A stretch of DNA of 64,000 bases from Nocardia anaemiae NBRC 100462 (GTDB lineage Bacteria > Actinomycetota > Actinomycetes > Mycobacteriales > Mycobacteriaceae), in NCBI RefSeq assembly GCF_001612725.1, contig NZ_BDAZ01000017.1:186001-250000 (forward strand), in the 5' to 3' direction. Under the pieces are notes generated by a model. The model did no database searches and had not been told where the DNA came from. It saw only the letters and a list, made by a program, of their open reading frames with translations. The position numbers and the translations under genes were made by a program. This document shows, piece by piece, positions 29,855 to 37,683 of this stretch; positions within the stretch are counted from its first letter, which is position 1; the number at the start of each line of letters is the position of its first letter.

Positions 29855-29884
29855 GGGGATCGCCCGCACACGCGGGCGATCCCC
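29855..29884 (-). promoter_or_regulatory. Perfect hairpin between the 12-codon ORF and the decarboxylase gene
   Basis: A 13-bp perfect stem (29855-29867 with 29872-29884) and a 4-nt loop, starting 6 bp after the peptide stop and ending 24 bp before the decarboxylase start. No U-tract follows, so it may be a partial terminator or an RNA-stabilising hairpin that keeps the peptide message more abundant than the enzyme message, as in lantibiotic operons. Confidence 0.65.
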
Positions 29885-29890
29885 TCGGGT

Positions 29891-29929
29891 TCAGCAGGTC
29901 GGGCCGTCGTCGACTCCTGTCTCGATCAT
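29891..29929 (-). CDS. Candidate 12-residue RiPP precursor peptide ending in Cys
   Basis: A 13-codon reading frame encodes MIETGVDDGPTC followed by TGA. It has the best Shine-Dalgarno site in the window, AGGAGGT (29936-29942), six bases before the ATG. A strong hairpin follows the stop at once. The next gene is a flavoprotein of the family that decarboxylates C-terminal cysteines, and the peptide ends in exactly that residue. Thr, Asp and Cys would allow an enethiol or a thioether link. Tiny precursors are known (the biarylitide precursor is a pentapeptide). It could instead be an attenuation leader, but no run of one amino acid is present to support that. Confidence 0.6.
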   Translation of the reverse strand: MIETGVDDGPTC

Positions 29930-29964
29930 GGGATTACCTCCTTTCACTTGTGCGAGTCGGGTTT

Positions 29965-30438
29965 TCAGAACCGGCAGTTGCCGGGGTCCGTTTCGCTGAC
30001 GCCGGATGGTCGACCGGCGGGCGTGATGAGGACGACATCGAGGGTCAGCGGTTTATCGGTCTCGTTGCGCACGGTGTGCACGTGGTGCGGGTGCTCGACC
30101 CAGCCCTGCCCGACGCCGAATGTGGTCGGCGCGCACTGCCGATCATCGGCCTCGTAGCGAGTTGCGGCGCCATCGGCGACATTGACGAGTACGTCACCGG
30201 GATGCGAATGCCAGCCGACACTGCCGCCGGGTGCCACGGTGAGCACGGAGAACTGGACATCGACCGGGCCGTCCGGAGTGATATGGATCGGCTCGGTGAC
30301 AGTCGCCTTGCTGAGCTGCTCGCCGGTCACTCCGATATTCGGTGTGGCCACGGCGGGCCGTATCGCAGCCGTCGACAAGAGGGCGAGACCGGTTGCCGCA
30401 CCGATGAATCCGACGCACCGACGGATGCTGCTGGACAT
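29965..30438 (-). CDS. Secreted cupin-domain protein
   Basis: A 157-residue exported protein. A signal peptide spans residues 1 to about 31 (RRCVGFIGAATGLALLSTAA). The cupin barrel has motif 1 as PGGSVGWHSHPGDVLVNVADG and motif 2 around GWVEHPHHVHTVRNET; the His residues can hold one metal ion. The ATG has GGGAGG upstream. Its stop lies 35 bp before the 12-codon peptide ORF on the same strand, so it may be co-transcribed. The role is unknown; an extracellular metal-dependent step or binding function is possible. Confidence 0.85.
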   Translation of the reverse strand: MSSSIRRCVGFIGAATGLALLSTAAIRPAVATPNIGVTGEQLSKATVTEPIHITPDGPVDVQFSVLTVAPGGSVGWHSHPGDVLVNVADGAATRYEADDRQCAPTTFGVGQGWVEHPHHVHTVRNETDKPLTLDVVLITPAGRPSGVSETDPGNCRF

Positions 30439-30623
30439 GGATATCCTCCCCGTGAAGTCGAGTTCGCCGCTCCGCTCCGGCTCCTCCCAACCGATCGGTG
30501 CGGTTGCGAACAAGCCTGCGGGTGATGCCTTTCACCGGCATCTCATGTGCGTTTCACGGGGTGTCCGCGCTGCTCACCACACCGAAAACTCTTGCGGTGG
30601 AGCGATTTGGCGGCGAAAAGGCG

Positions 30624-30655
30624 GAGGCCGACCGGGCGATCGCCCGGTCGGCCTC
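30624..30655. terminator. Perfect 32-bp palindrome terminator after the acyltransferase gene
   Basis: GAGGCCGACCGGGCGA followed by its exact complement (16+16, no mismatch), centred at 30639/30640 and 17 bp downstream of the acyltransferase stop on the minus strand. As RNA it folds into a 14-bp stem with a GATC loop. A stretch of AAAA flanks it at 30616-30619, giving U residues in the minus-strand transcript. Confidence 0.8.
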
Positions 30656-30672
30656 GTGACGGTGCCCTTCGA

Positions 30673-31686
30673 TCAGTCCGTCGACACTGCGACCTGGTGT
30701 CCGGAACCCCTGCGCCGGAACGGTCGCAACCGCCGCGACGGCCGTTGCGGCTGCACCTCGGTCGACTCCGGATCCCGCACCCTGGTGGCCGTCGCCTCGA
30801 TCCAATCCGATGCCTCGATGGCCCCGTGGCGCGACAGATCGGTGCCGCGCACCGCTTGTTCGCACCGGCGAGCCAGATCACGGCGGTCGAGTCCGGGATA
30901 CTCGATCGGCTCGAGCACCACCTCGGCGACCATGCCGCGCGAACGCAGGACCCGCTTCGCCGAGGTGCCGAAGCTGTCGTCACCGACGAATCCGGGAATG
31001 GTCGATTGCGTGCCGTGCGCATCCAGATACCGCAGACGCACCGGCTGCACAGAGGTTCCGGTGTCCACCGCCGCCTGGAAGAGCGCGGGCCGCATGGTGC
31101 CGTAGGCGCGGCCACACCAGGTAGTGCCCTCGGGGAACACCGCGACCCGGTCCCCCGCCGCCAGCCGTTCACCGAGCCGCGCCACCACACTCGGCAGTTC
31201 ACGCAGCCGTTCGCGCTCGATCGGAATTACCCGCATGAGTTTGGCCAGTCCACCGAGCAGCGGCCAATCGACCATATCGGCGCGGGCCACGAAGCCCAAT
31301 GGCTGCACCGCGGCCAGGACGACCACATCGGTCCAGCCGATATGTCCGGCCACGATCAGCAGCCCGTCACCCGAATCGCCGAAGCGCGCATCGGCCGAAT
31401 CCCCCGCACCGGCGCGGTTGTCGACAATGCGCAACCGAATCCCGAGACAGCTCAACACAGTCCGCGCGTATCGGCGCCGCAGCTGTTCGCGCCGTCCGCG
31501 CGGCGTAACGACATTGACAACGGGAAAGCTGACCAACAGCCCGACCACACCGAATAGTCGGCCGATCACCCGCGCGGTGCCGATCTCGTCGACCGGATCG
31601 ATACAGCCGGGCCCACATGGGCTAGACGGCATCCAGGCGTGTGCGGTGCGCTCTGCGGGAGGCGCGTCGAACACCATCCGAATCAC
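30673..31686 (-). CDS. 1-acyl-glycerol-3-phosphate-type acyltransferase (PlsC/OlsA-like)
   Basis: A 337-residue PlsC-domain acyltransferase, counterpart of Rv3026c. The catalytic HxxxxD motif is HIGWTD near residue 115 and the phosphate-binding block is FPEGTTW near 181. A hydrophobic stretch (VIGRLFGVVGLLVSFPVVNV) anchors it to the membrane. The GTG start overlaps the upstream gene's stop by 4 bp, so it is coupled to an OlsB-like N-acyltransferase. The pair suggests N-acylation then O-acylation, as in ornithine lipids, although ordinary lysophosphatidate acylation is an alternative. The C-terminus is Arg-rich. Confidence 0.88.
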   Translation of the reverse strand: MIRMVFDAPPAERTAHAWMPSSPCGPGCIDPVDEIGTARVIGRLFGVVGLLVSFPVVNVVTPRGRREQLRRRYARTVLSCLGIRLRIVDNRAGAGDSADARFGDSGDGLLIVAGHIGWTDVVVLAAVQPLGFVARADMVDWPLLGGLAKLMRVIPIERERLRELPSVVARLGERLAAGDRVAVFPEGTTWCGRAYGTMRPALFQAAVDTGTSVQPVRLRYLDAHGTQSTIPGFVGDDSFGTSAKRVLRSRGMVAEVVLEPIEYPGLDRRDLARRCEQAVRGTDLSRHGAIEASDWIEATATRVRDPESTEVQPQRPSRRLRPFRRRGSGHQVAVSTD

Positions 31687-32510
31687 CGTCCCCCGTCGAG
31701 TGCATTGGCCGCGTCTTGTAATCGGTTGAGGTAGCGGGTGTTTATCGTGTCCAGGCCGAGCAGTGCGACGAAATCGGCGACCGCGAAGTCCGGATCGTGC
31801 GCGGGTTCACCGCAGATCTCCGCGCCGAGGCGCAGGTATCCGCGCAGCAGCGGGGGCAGCTTCGGGCGCGCGGGCGGTGTCATCTCGTCCAGCGTCAGCC
31901 CGTCGACGACCACCGGGCGGTAGGGATGCACCCGCCGCTCGGGATCGGATCCATGACGGCCGAGCAACATATCCCGCACGCCACGCACATTCACACCGGC
32001 CGGATCGGCAGGGGTGTCCTGCATGGGCACCGAGACACAGCCCATCACCCACTCGTATCCGGTGAGCTGGATGTAGTGCAGGATGCCCGCCCACATGAGG
32101 GTCAGCACCGAGCCGTTGCGGTGGTCGGGCACCACACACGCACGACCCATTTCCACGATCCGGTTGCCCGCCGGATCCAGTTGGGCCAGATCGAATTCGG
32201 TGGCCGTGTAGTAACCGCCCGCGGCAGTCACCTTGTCCGGCGGCAGCATTCGGTAGCAGCCGACGAATTCCTCGGTCCGGTCGTCGCGGACCAGCAGATG
32301 ATCGCAGTGCTCGTCGAAACGGTCCGCGTCGAGACCCGTTCCGTTGTCGGGGATGTGGAAGCCGGGCTCACTGGCGAACACGCCGTAGCGCAGGCGCTGC
32401 GCGGCCAGCCGATGCGCCGAATCGGAAGAGACGACCAGCGAATACCGAGACCGTTCCGCCCCGGAGTCCGTCGGTCGAGCCGGGGCTGTCAGCACGGACG
32501 AAATAGTCAT
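31683..32510 (-). CDS. GNAT-fold N-acyltransferase, OlsB-like (ornithine lipid type)
   Basis: A 275-residue protein of the acyl-homoserine-lactone-synthase/OlsB group. Typical segments: AAQRLRYGVFASEPGF, DEFDEHCDHLL-like DRFDEHCDHLLVRD, VGCYRMLPP, and VEMGRACVVPDHRNGSVL. OlsB transfers a 3-hydroxyacyl group from ACP to the alpha-amine of ornithine. It is the counterpart of Rv3027c and is coupled to the PlsC-like gene by GTGA. Ornithine lipid synthesis is therefore a good hypothesis but has not been proved from sequence. Confidence 0.85.
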   Translation of the reverse strand: MTISSVLTAPARPTDSGAERSRYSLVVSSDSAHRLAAQRLRYGVFASEPGFHIPDNGTGLDADRFDEHCDHLLVRDDRTEEFVGCYRMLPPDKVTAAGGYYTATEFDLAQLDPAGNRIVEMGRACVVPDHRNGSVLTLMWAGILHYIQLTGYEWVMGCVSVPMQDTPADPAGVNVRGVRDMLLGRHGSDPERRVHPYRPVVVDGLTLDEMTPPARPKLPPLLRGYLRLGAEICGEPAHDPDFAVADFVALLGLDTINTRYLNRLQDAANALDGGR

Positions 32511-32792
32511 ATCCGTGATGAAGCCAGTCCGAAACTGCGCCGGAGCAACCTCGAAGTGTCGCCTCGATGCCGGTTCGGTGAACGAGGCGATGAGCTCGTC
32601 CGCCTCCCCGAGTCTTCAGGCCAGATTCAGGCGCGTGTAACCGTGACGTTGGCGGCTGACGGTAGAGCGGCGGCTGAGTTAGCCCGTACCCGGTGAGTTA
32701 CCCATGTACACGAGAAATCAGTCGTTACGGTGCCACCCCGAAGATGCAGGACCGCGCCGGATCGCATCGACCCGGCGCGATGTGGGAGTGGA
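32511..32792. other. Intergenic region upstream of the OlsB-like gene
   Basis: About 280 bp between the ndh-like stop and the OlsB-like start. It must hold the promoter of the OlsB/OlsA-like pair. No gene or clear hairpin was found. Confidence 0.4.
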
Positions 32793-34064
32793 TCAGGCCG
32801 CGTCGCGCTCGGCTATCCGCACCGGATCCCGAGCCGCGTCCACCTCGGCGAAGCCGGGGCGACCCGTGCCGATGAAGGCGACCAGCCACGAGGCCACGGC
32901 GGCGAAGCGGTTGCGGAAGCCGACCAGGTACAGCAGGTGCACCGCGAGCCACATGGTCCACGCGATGATGCCGCGGAAGGTGATGTGCTCGTTGAGTTTC
33001 ACCACCGCGCTGAACCGGCTGATCACCGCCATGCTGCCCTTGTCCCAGTACTTGAACGGGGTGCCGGGAAGCTTCTTGCGGCGGATGATGTCGGCGGCGT
33101 GCCTGCCCTCCTGCATGGCGACCGGCGACTGTCCCGGATAGCCGTTGAGCGAGGTCATATCGCCGATGGCGTAGATATCGGCATGTCCGCCGACGGTCAG
33201 GTCCGGATTGATCAAAAGCCTTCCGGCCCGGTCGGTTTCGCAGCCGGTGGCCTCGGCCAGAATCTGCGCGAAGCCGCCCGCCTGCACACCCGCCGACCAG
33301 ACCACCGTCTCGGCCGCGATCCGGCGCTCATGGCCCTGCTTATCCTTGACGGTCACCTTGCCGTATTCGATATCGGTCACGAAGGTGCCGAGCAGCACCT
33401 CGACGCCGCTCTTGGTCAGCGACGCCTTCGCGTATTCCGAGAGTCCGCCACCGAAGGGTGGCAGCACCTCGCCCGCACCCTCGACCAGGGTCACCGAAAC
33501 CTCTTGATGGTAGTGCCGTTTCGCGAGCTCCTTCAGCTGCCCGGCGACCTCGACACCGGTCGCGCCCGCGCCGACCACGACGAAGCTCAGCAGTCGCTTC
33601 CGTGTCTCCGCATCCGCGTTCTCGGCCTCGGTGAACACCCGCTCGATCTGTGCGCGCAGCAGCTTCGCATCGTCGATGGTCTTGAGCGAGAACGTCTTAT
33701 CGGCGAAATCGTCGCGGCCGAAATACGACTGCGAGGCGCCGGTCGCGGCGATCAGCGAGCCATAGCGGATCTGCGTGCGCGTGCCGTCGTGCTCGTAGGT
33801 GAGCACCGCGTTGTCGGCGTCGATGGCGACGACCTTGCCGAGCCGGACGTCGGCCTCCTTGTGCCTGCGCAGTACCGAGGCGATCGGCGGGGCGATCTCG
33901 TGCGAGGCCAGCACACCTGTCGCGACCTGGTAGAGCAACGGCTGGAAGAGATGCTCCGGAGTGCTCGAGATGAGAATGTAATTGATACCCGATTTGGCCA
34001 ACTGCTTAGCGGCGGCAAGCCCCCCGAATCCCGATCCAACGATGACAACATCTGCGTGTTCCAT
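32793..34064 (-). CDS. ndh: Type II NADH dehydrogenase-like FAD/NAD(P) oxidoreductase
   Basis: A 423-residue flavoenzyme that likely passes electrons from NADH to menaquinone without pumping protons. It has the FAD motif VVIVGSGFGGLAAAKQL at residues 5-21, the NADH motif FVVVGAGATGVEVAGQL near 165, and IYAIGD before the C-terminus. The C-terminal part holds a hydrophobic helix (GIIAWTMWLAVHLLYLVGF) typical of membrane-bound NDH-2. The ATG has AAGGAGG upstream. It is divergent from a LysR gene, which may regulate it. Confidence 0.88.
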   Translation of the reverse strand: MEHADVVIVGSGFGGLAAAKQLAKSGINYILISSTPEHLFQPLLYQVATGVLASHEIAPPIASVLRRHKEADVRLGKVVAIDADNAVLTYEHDGTRTQIRYGSLIAATGASQSYFGRDDFADKTFSLKTIDDAKLLRAQIERVFTEAENADAETRKRLLSFVVVGAGATGVEVAGQLKELAKRHYHQEVSVTLVEGAGEVLPPFGGGLSEYAKASLTKSGVEVLLGTFVTDIEYGKVTVKDKQGHERRIAAETVVWSAGVQAGGFAQILAEATGCETDRAGRLLINPDLTVGGHADIYAIGDMTSLNGYPGQSPVAMQEGRHAADIIRRKKLPGTPFKYWDKGSMAVISRFSAVVKLNEHITFRGIIAWTMWLAVHLLYLVGFRNRFAAVASWLVAFIGTGRPGFAEVDAARDPVRIAERDAA

Positions 34065-34128
34065 GACAGCCTCCTTCTCTCATTACCAACCGTCATTCGA
34101 ACCGCAGATATTTCAGGTGTTCAGGCGC

Positions 34129-34148
34129 ATAATAGAGATGACTCTTAT
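34129..34148. promoter_or_regulatory. Imperfect palindrome in the ndh/LysR divergent promoter region
   Basis: ATAATAGAG-ATGA-CTCTTAT, an AT-rich imperfect inverted repeat in a GC-rich background, lies 28 bp upstream of the LysR start; CATAAT inside it could be that gene's -10. It is a candidate LysR autoregulation site. Confidence 0.4.
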
Positions 34149-34175
34149 CTGGATTGCTCATGAATTGGAGATCAC

Positions 34176-35033
34176 GTGGAGCTTCGCCAGCTCACCTACT
34201 TCGTCGCGGTGTGCGAGGAGTTGAGTTTCAGCAGGGCCGCGGCCCGCTGTTACATCTCCCAATCGGCGATCAGCCATCAGATCGCCCGGCTGGAACGTGA
34301 CCTCGGCGTTGCCTTGTTCGAGCGCTCGACCAGGGCCGTTGTGCCGACCGACGCGACCATGCGGCTACTTCCCCTGGCTAAACAGATGCTCAGTCTGGAG
34401 TCGGCCATCCGGGCAACCGTGCGCACCTCGGGTCACCGTATCCGGCTGGCCGCCAATATGTCCTTCGCGACCCGATCCCTGTCCGCGATCGCCGGAGCGC
34501 GCGCGGCGCATCCGGACGCCGAGATCGAATTCGTCATCAAACCGTTCCGGCAGCGGATCACCGCGGTGGCCGACGGCGACTGCGATCTCGCACTCATCCG
34601 CGGCAGCGTCGACGAGCCCGGACTCGCGGTCGAGAAGCTGTGGATCGAGGACCTCGTCATCGCCACCTCCGCCGCCCATCCGCTGGCCCCGCGCGATCAG
34701 GTGACGCTGGCGGATCTGAGCCAGTATCCGCTGCTGCTCCCGCCCGAGCAGGAACAGGTCCTGCTGCACAATGTGATTCGGGCCGCCTTCGCCGATCTGG
34801 CCGCGGGCCCCACCTTCGGTCCGCCGATTCCACCGGACCACACCGCGACCATGGAGCTGATCAATCGCCCGGACGCCTGGACCGTGCTCTACGCCGACAG
34901 CCCGACCGAGGGGCTGGTCGTGCTGCACCTGGCCGAGCACCGGCTACGGATTCCGGTCTCGGCGGTCTTGCGCAGCGATGCGCGCCGCTCGCCGATTCTC
35001 ACCACTCTGCTGTCCGGGTTGCACCGTCGCTGA
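34176..35033 (+). CDS. LysR family transcriptional regulator
   Basis: A 285-residue LysR regulator. The N-terminal winged HTH reads ELRQLTYFVAVCEELSFSRA then CYISQSAISHQIARLERDLG (about residues 2-60). The effector-binding domain with its hinge follows (IRLAANMSFATRSLSAIAGA). The GTG at 34176 has GGAG 8 nt upstream. It is transcribed away from the ndh-like gene and may control it. The effector is unknown. Confidence 0.92.
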   Translation: MELRQLTYFVAVCEELSFSRAAARCYISQSAISHQIARLERDLGVALFERSTRAVVPTDATMRLLPLAKQMLSLESAIRATVRTSGHRIRLAANMSFATRSLSAIAGARAAHPDAEIEFVIKPFRQRITAVADGDCDLALIRGSVDEPGLAVEKLWIEDLVIATSAAHPLAPRDQVTLADLSQYPLLLPPEQEQVLLHNVIRAAFADLAAGPTFGPPIPPDHTATMELINRPDAWTVLYADSPTEGLVVLHLAEHRLRIPVSAVLRSDARRSPILTTLLSGLHRR

Positions 35034-35070
35034 GATGCGCTGCCGCCGAGCACATCTCGTGGCATCGGCA

Positions 35071-35832
35071 TCAGGCGTTCTCGCGGGTGAAGCTCCGTGC
35101 GCCGATCAACATCGCGACCGCGGCGACCGCCAGCGTGAGCCCGGTCCCGAGATACACCTCGGACGCGTCGAAGTCACCGCGGAACAGGGCCCTGGCCGCA
35201 TCGACGGTGTGTGAGAACGGATTCACTGTGCCGATCGTGCGCAACCAACTCGGCCCGACGCTCAACGGCAGCAGAATGCCGGACAGCAGCATCAGCGGCA
35301 CCGCGAGACTATTGAGCACCGACGCGAGCACGTCCTCGGATTTGGCCCACAGCCCCAGCGCATACGACGCCGCGGCCAAACCCGCTGCCATGACCGCGAT
35401 CAACAGAACCGACAGCACCACACCGAGCGGATCCGGCCGAACCCCGAAGGCAGCCATGGCAACTCCGACCAGCACCAGTGCCTGCACGACCAGCACGACC
35501 ATATCTTTGAGCACCCGTCCGGTCAGCAGTGCGCCCCGGCTCGCCGGCGTGACCCGCTGCCGTTCGACCACGCCCGCGCGCAATTCCGCCACAATGCTGA
35601 ATCCGACATAGATCGCACCGAACAGCCCGGTCTGAATGACCAGTGCGGGCGTGAGCAGCTTCCACGGGTCGGCATCCGCGCCGAGCGCTGGTGCGATGCC
35701 CTTGACCAGCGGGCCGAACAGCACCAGATACAGCACCGGCTGCGACAGACCGATCAAGACCCACACCGGATTTCGCAGATTGGCCCGCAGTTGGGACCAG
35801 AAGATCAGTCCGGTCTCGCGCATGAATCTCAT
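35071..35832 (-). CDS. ABC-2 type transporter permease (DrrB-like)
   Basis: A 253-residue permease with about six transmembrane helices. The cytoplasmic N-terminus (LIFWSQLRANLRNPVWVLIGLSQ) and the ABC-2 signature region around TPASRGALLTGRVLKDM match DrrB-type permeases. Its start overlaps the ATPase gene stop by 4 bp, forming one exporter. Substrates of this class are drugs, lipids or antibiotics. It is the last gene of a PadR-ATPase-permease operon. Confidence 0.9.
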   Translation of the reverse strand: MRFMRETGLIFWSQLRANLRNPVWVLIGLSQPVLYLVLFGPLVKGIAPALGADADPWKLLTPALVIQTGLFGAIYVGFSIVAELRAGVVERQRVTPASRGALLTGRVLKDMVVLVVQALVLVGVAMAAFGVRPDPLGVVLSVLLIAVMAAGLAAASYALGLWAKSEDVLASVLNSLAVPLMLLSGILLPLSVGPSWLRTIGTVNPFSHTVDAARALFRGDFDASEVYLGTGLTLAVAAVAMLIGARSFTRENA

Positions 35833-36851
35833 GAGTGACTCGCCTCCCGCAGCGAACGCCCCGTAATGGTGAGAAAGACATCGTCGAGGCTGGGACGTTT
35901 GACAGTGAGCGCGCCTGGCACGAGTCCACGCTCGTCCATGGCACGCAACAGGGGTACGACCGCGGCGTCGCCGCGATCCACGGTGAGGTGCACCAGCGTC
36001 GCACCGATCCGGTCCGCACCCGCATCCTCCGAGCGCACCAGTGAGCGCACCTCGAGCACCGACTGGGCGACCTGGAGTGCGAGATCGGCATGGCCGTCAT
36101 CGATTTCGAAGCTCACCACGTCACCGGAGATGCGGCGCTTGAGTTCGTCGGGCGAGCCCTCGGCGACGATGCCGCCGTGGTCCATGATGAGAAGGCGATC
36201 ACACAGTGCGTCGGCCTCGTCCAGATAGTGGGTGGTGAGCACGACCGTGGTGCCCCGCTCACGCAGCCGCCGGATGTGCTCCCACAGATTCGCGCGGCTC
36301 TGCGGGTCCAGGCCACTGGTCGGCTCGTCGAGGTAGATCAGCGTCGGGCCGTGCACCAGGCCGAGTGCGATATCGACGCGGCGGCGCTGACCGCCGGAGA
36401 GCTGGTTGCATTTGCGCCGACCGAGTCCGTCCAGGTCGAGCGCGACGAGCAGTTCTTCGGCATTGTGCACCGCCTGTGCCTTGCTCAGTCCGAAAAGCCT
36501 TGCCTGCAAGACCAATTCGTCGATGACCAGGGCATCGTCATTGGTCGATCCGCCCTGGGCGACGTAGCCGATACGCGAACGCACGGTCCGCTGGTCGGCC
36601 CGTAGATCAGCGCCGGAGATGACCGCTTCGCCCTCGGTCGGGGCGATCAGGGTGCTGAGCATGCGCAGCGTCGTGGTCTTACCCGCGCCGTTGGGGCCGA
36701 GCAGGCCCAGTATCTCACCCTCGTACACATCGAAGTCGACGCCCGTGACCGCTTGCACGGGGCCGCTTTTGGTTGCAAACGTCCGCGCCAGCCCGCGCAC
36801 CCGGATCACCGAGGTGCGGGTGCGATCGCGAACGGAGTCGATCGTTTCCAC
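35829..36851 (-). CDS. ABC-2 exporter ATP-binding protein (DrrA-like)
   Basis: A 340-residue ATPase. Walker A is GPNGAGKTT near residue 50, the signature is LSGGQRRRVDIALGL, Walker B is LIYLDEPTSGLDP, and the H-loop is LTTHYLDEAD. The C-terminal extension after residue 230 is the DrrA-type regulatory domain. I prefer the GTG at 36851; a codon at 36887 would extend the protein into the AT-rich promoter-like DNA just after the PadR stop. It is coupled to the permease by a 4-bp overlap. Confidence 0.92.
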   Translation of the reverse strand: METIDSVRDRTRTSVIRVRGLARTFATKSGPVQAVTGVDFDVYEGEILGLLGPNGAGKTTTLRMLSTLIAPTEGEAVISGADLRADQRTVRSRIGYVAQGGSTNDDALVIDELVLQARLFGLSKAQAVHNAEELLVALDLDGLGRRKCNQLSGGQRRRVDIALGLVHGPTLIYLDEPTSGLDPQSRANLWEHIRRLRERGTTVVLTTHYLDEADALCDRLLIMDHGGIVAEGSPDELKRRISGDVVSFEIDDGHADLALQVAQSVLEVRSLVRSEDAGADRIGATLVHLTVDRGDAAVVPLLRAMDERGLVPGALTVKRPSLDDVFLTITGRSLREASHS

Positions 36852-36879
36852 CTGAACCACGGTAGGAACAACCGACCAA

Positions 36880-36899
36880 ATAATCAAGCTTTACTATTC
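36880..36899. promoter_or_regulatory. AT-rich imperfect palindrome before the DrrAB-like genes
   Basis: AATAATCAAG-CTTTACTATT on the plus strand: two 10-bp arms match at 8 of 10 positions around AAGCTT. It lies between the PadR stop and the ATPase start and is a candidate PadR binding site, although it does not match the ATGT-N8-ACAT consensus. Confidence 0.35.
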
Positions 36900-36907
36900 A
36901 GTCTTGA

Positions 36908-37528
36908 TCAGTCGATGATGGCGCTGCGGCCGTCCAGCCGCGTCGGGAACCGGTCCCATACCTCCAACTGGCCACTTTCGATGCGCTCCAACGTTTTCTG
37001 CGACCAGCGCAGATCGGCCCGGATATGTTCGGAGGCCAACCGGATCGCGTCGGCGACGTGATGTGGTTCGGTCTCCGCCGGATCGCCGCTACCGGCCATC
37101 ACCCGACGCTCCTCGCGATCCAACTGCTCGAGTTCGGCCTCGAATTTCTTGATCCGACTGCGCAATGCGGCGATGACCTCATCCCGGGGCGCCTGCGGCA
37201 GCAGCGCGACCGCCGCAGCGTATGGATGCTTCGGCTGCTCGGCATCCCACAGTGCCTCGCGCAGCAGTTGTGCGAAGACCTTCTCGCCCTCGGCGGTCAG
37301 CCGATAGGTCGTGCGCTCCGGTCGCGCACCGTCCTGTCCAACACCCTCCACCGCGATGAGCCCGTCGCGCTGCAAGGTATTCAGCGCGCCGTACACCGAG
37401 CCCGGCTTCACATTCGCCCAACTGTCCGCCCGCCAGGAAAGCAACTCACGCCGAACGTCATAACCGTGCACCGGCGCCAGCAGCCGCACCACGGCAAGCA
37501 CCAGCATCCGAGTCGTAGGAACAGCCAT
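36908..37528 (-). CDS. PadR family transcriptional regulator
   Basis: A 206-residue PadR repressor. The winged helix covers residues about 5-85 (MLVLAVVRLLAPVHGYDVRR, VKPGSVYGALNTLQRDGLI, RTTYRLTAEGEKVF), followed by a coiled-coil C-terminal domain (RIKKFEAELEQLDREERRV). It lies just upstream of, and on the same strand as, an ABC-2 exporter, a common pairing in which PadR responds to the exported drug. Confidence 0.92.
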   Translation of the reverse strand: MAVPTTRMLVLAVVRLLAPVHGYDVRRELLSWRADSWANVKPGSVYGALNTLQRDGLIAVEGVGQDGARPERTTYRLTAEGEKVFAQLLREALWDAEQPKHPYAAAVALLPQAPRDEVIAALRSRIKKFEAELEQLDREERRVMAGSGDPAETEPHHVADAIRLASEHIRADLRWSQKTLERIESGQLEVWDRFPTRLDGRSAIID

Positions 37529-37626
37529 ATCCGCAGGTTATCCCACCCCCACGCGGCCGCATCGAACACAAGCGGCCCTGCTGTTACCGACCTGGGGCGC
37601 TCGAACAGCGGTGCGCTATCGAAACA

Positions 37627-37662
37627 CCCGTGGCCCCGGCCGTTTCCAGCCAGGGCCACGGG
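37627..37662. terminator. Hairpin terminator after etfA
   Basis: A 14-bp stem with one mismatch (CCCGTGGCCC arm, 37627-37640 with 37649-37662) and an 8-nt loop, 21 bp beyond the etfA stop on the minus strand. Confidence 0.7.
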
Positions 37663-37683
37663 GCGGCGTCGGTGCGCGAGCGC

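Noticed and set aside
29855..29884. Reading this hairpin as a full rho-independent terminator
   Set aside because: No run of U follows on the minus strand, and two genes that depend on the same promoter lie downstream. Partial termination or RNA stabilisation fits better.
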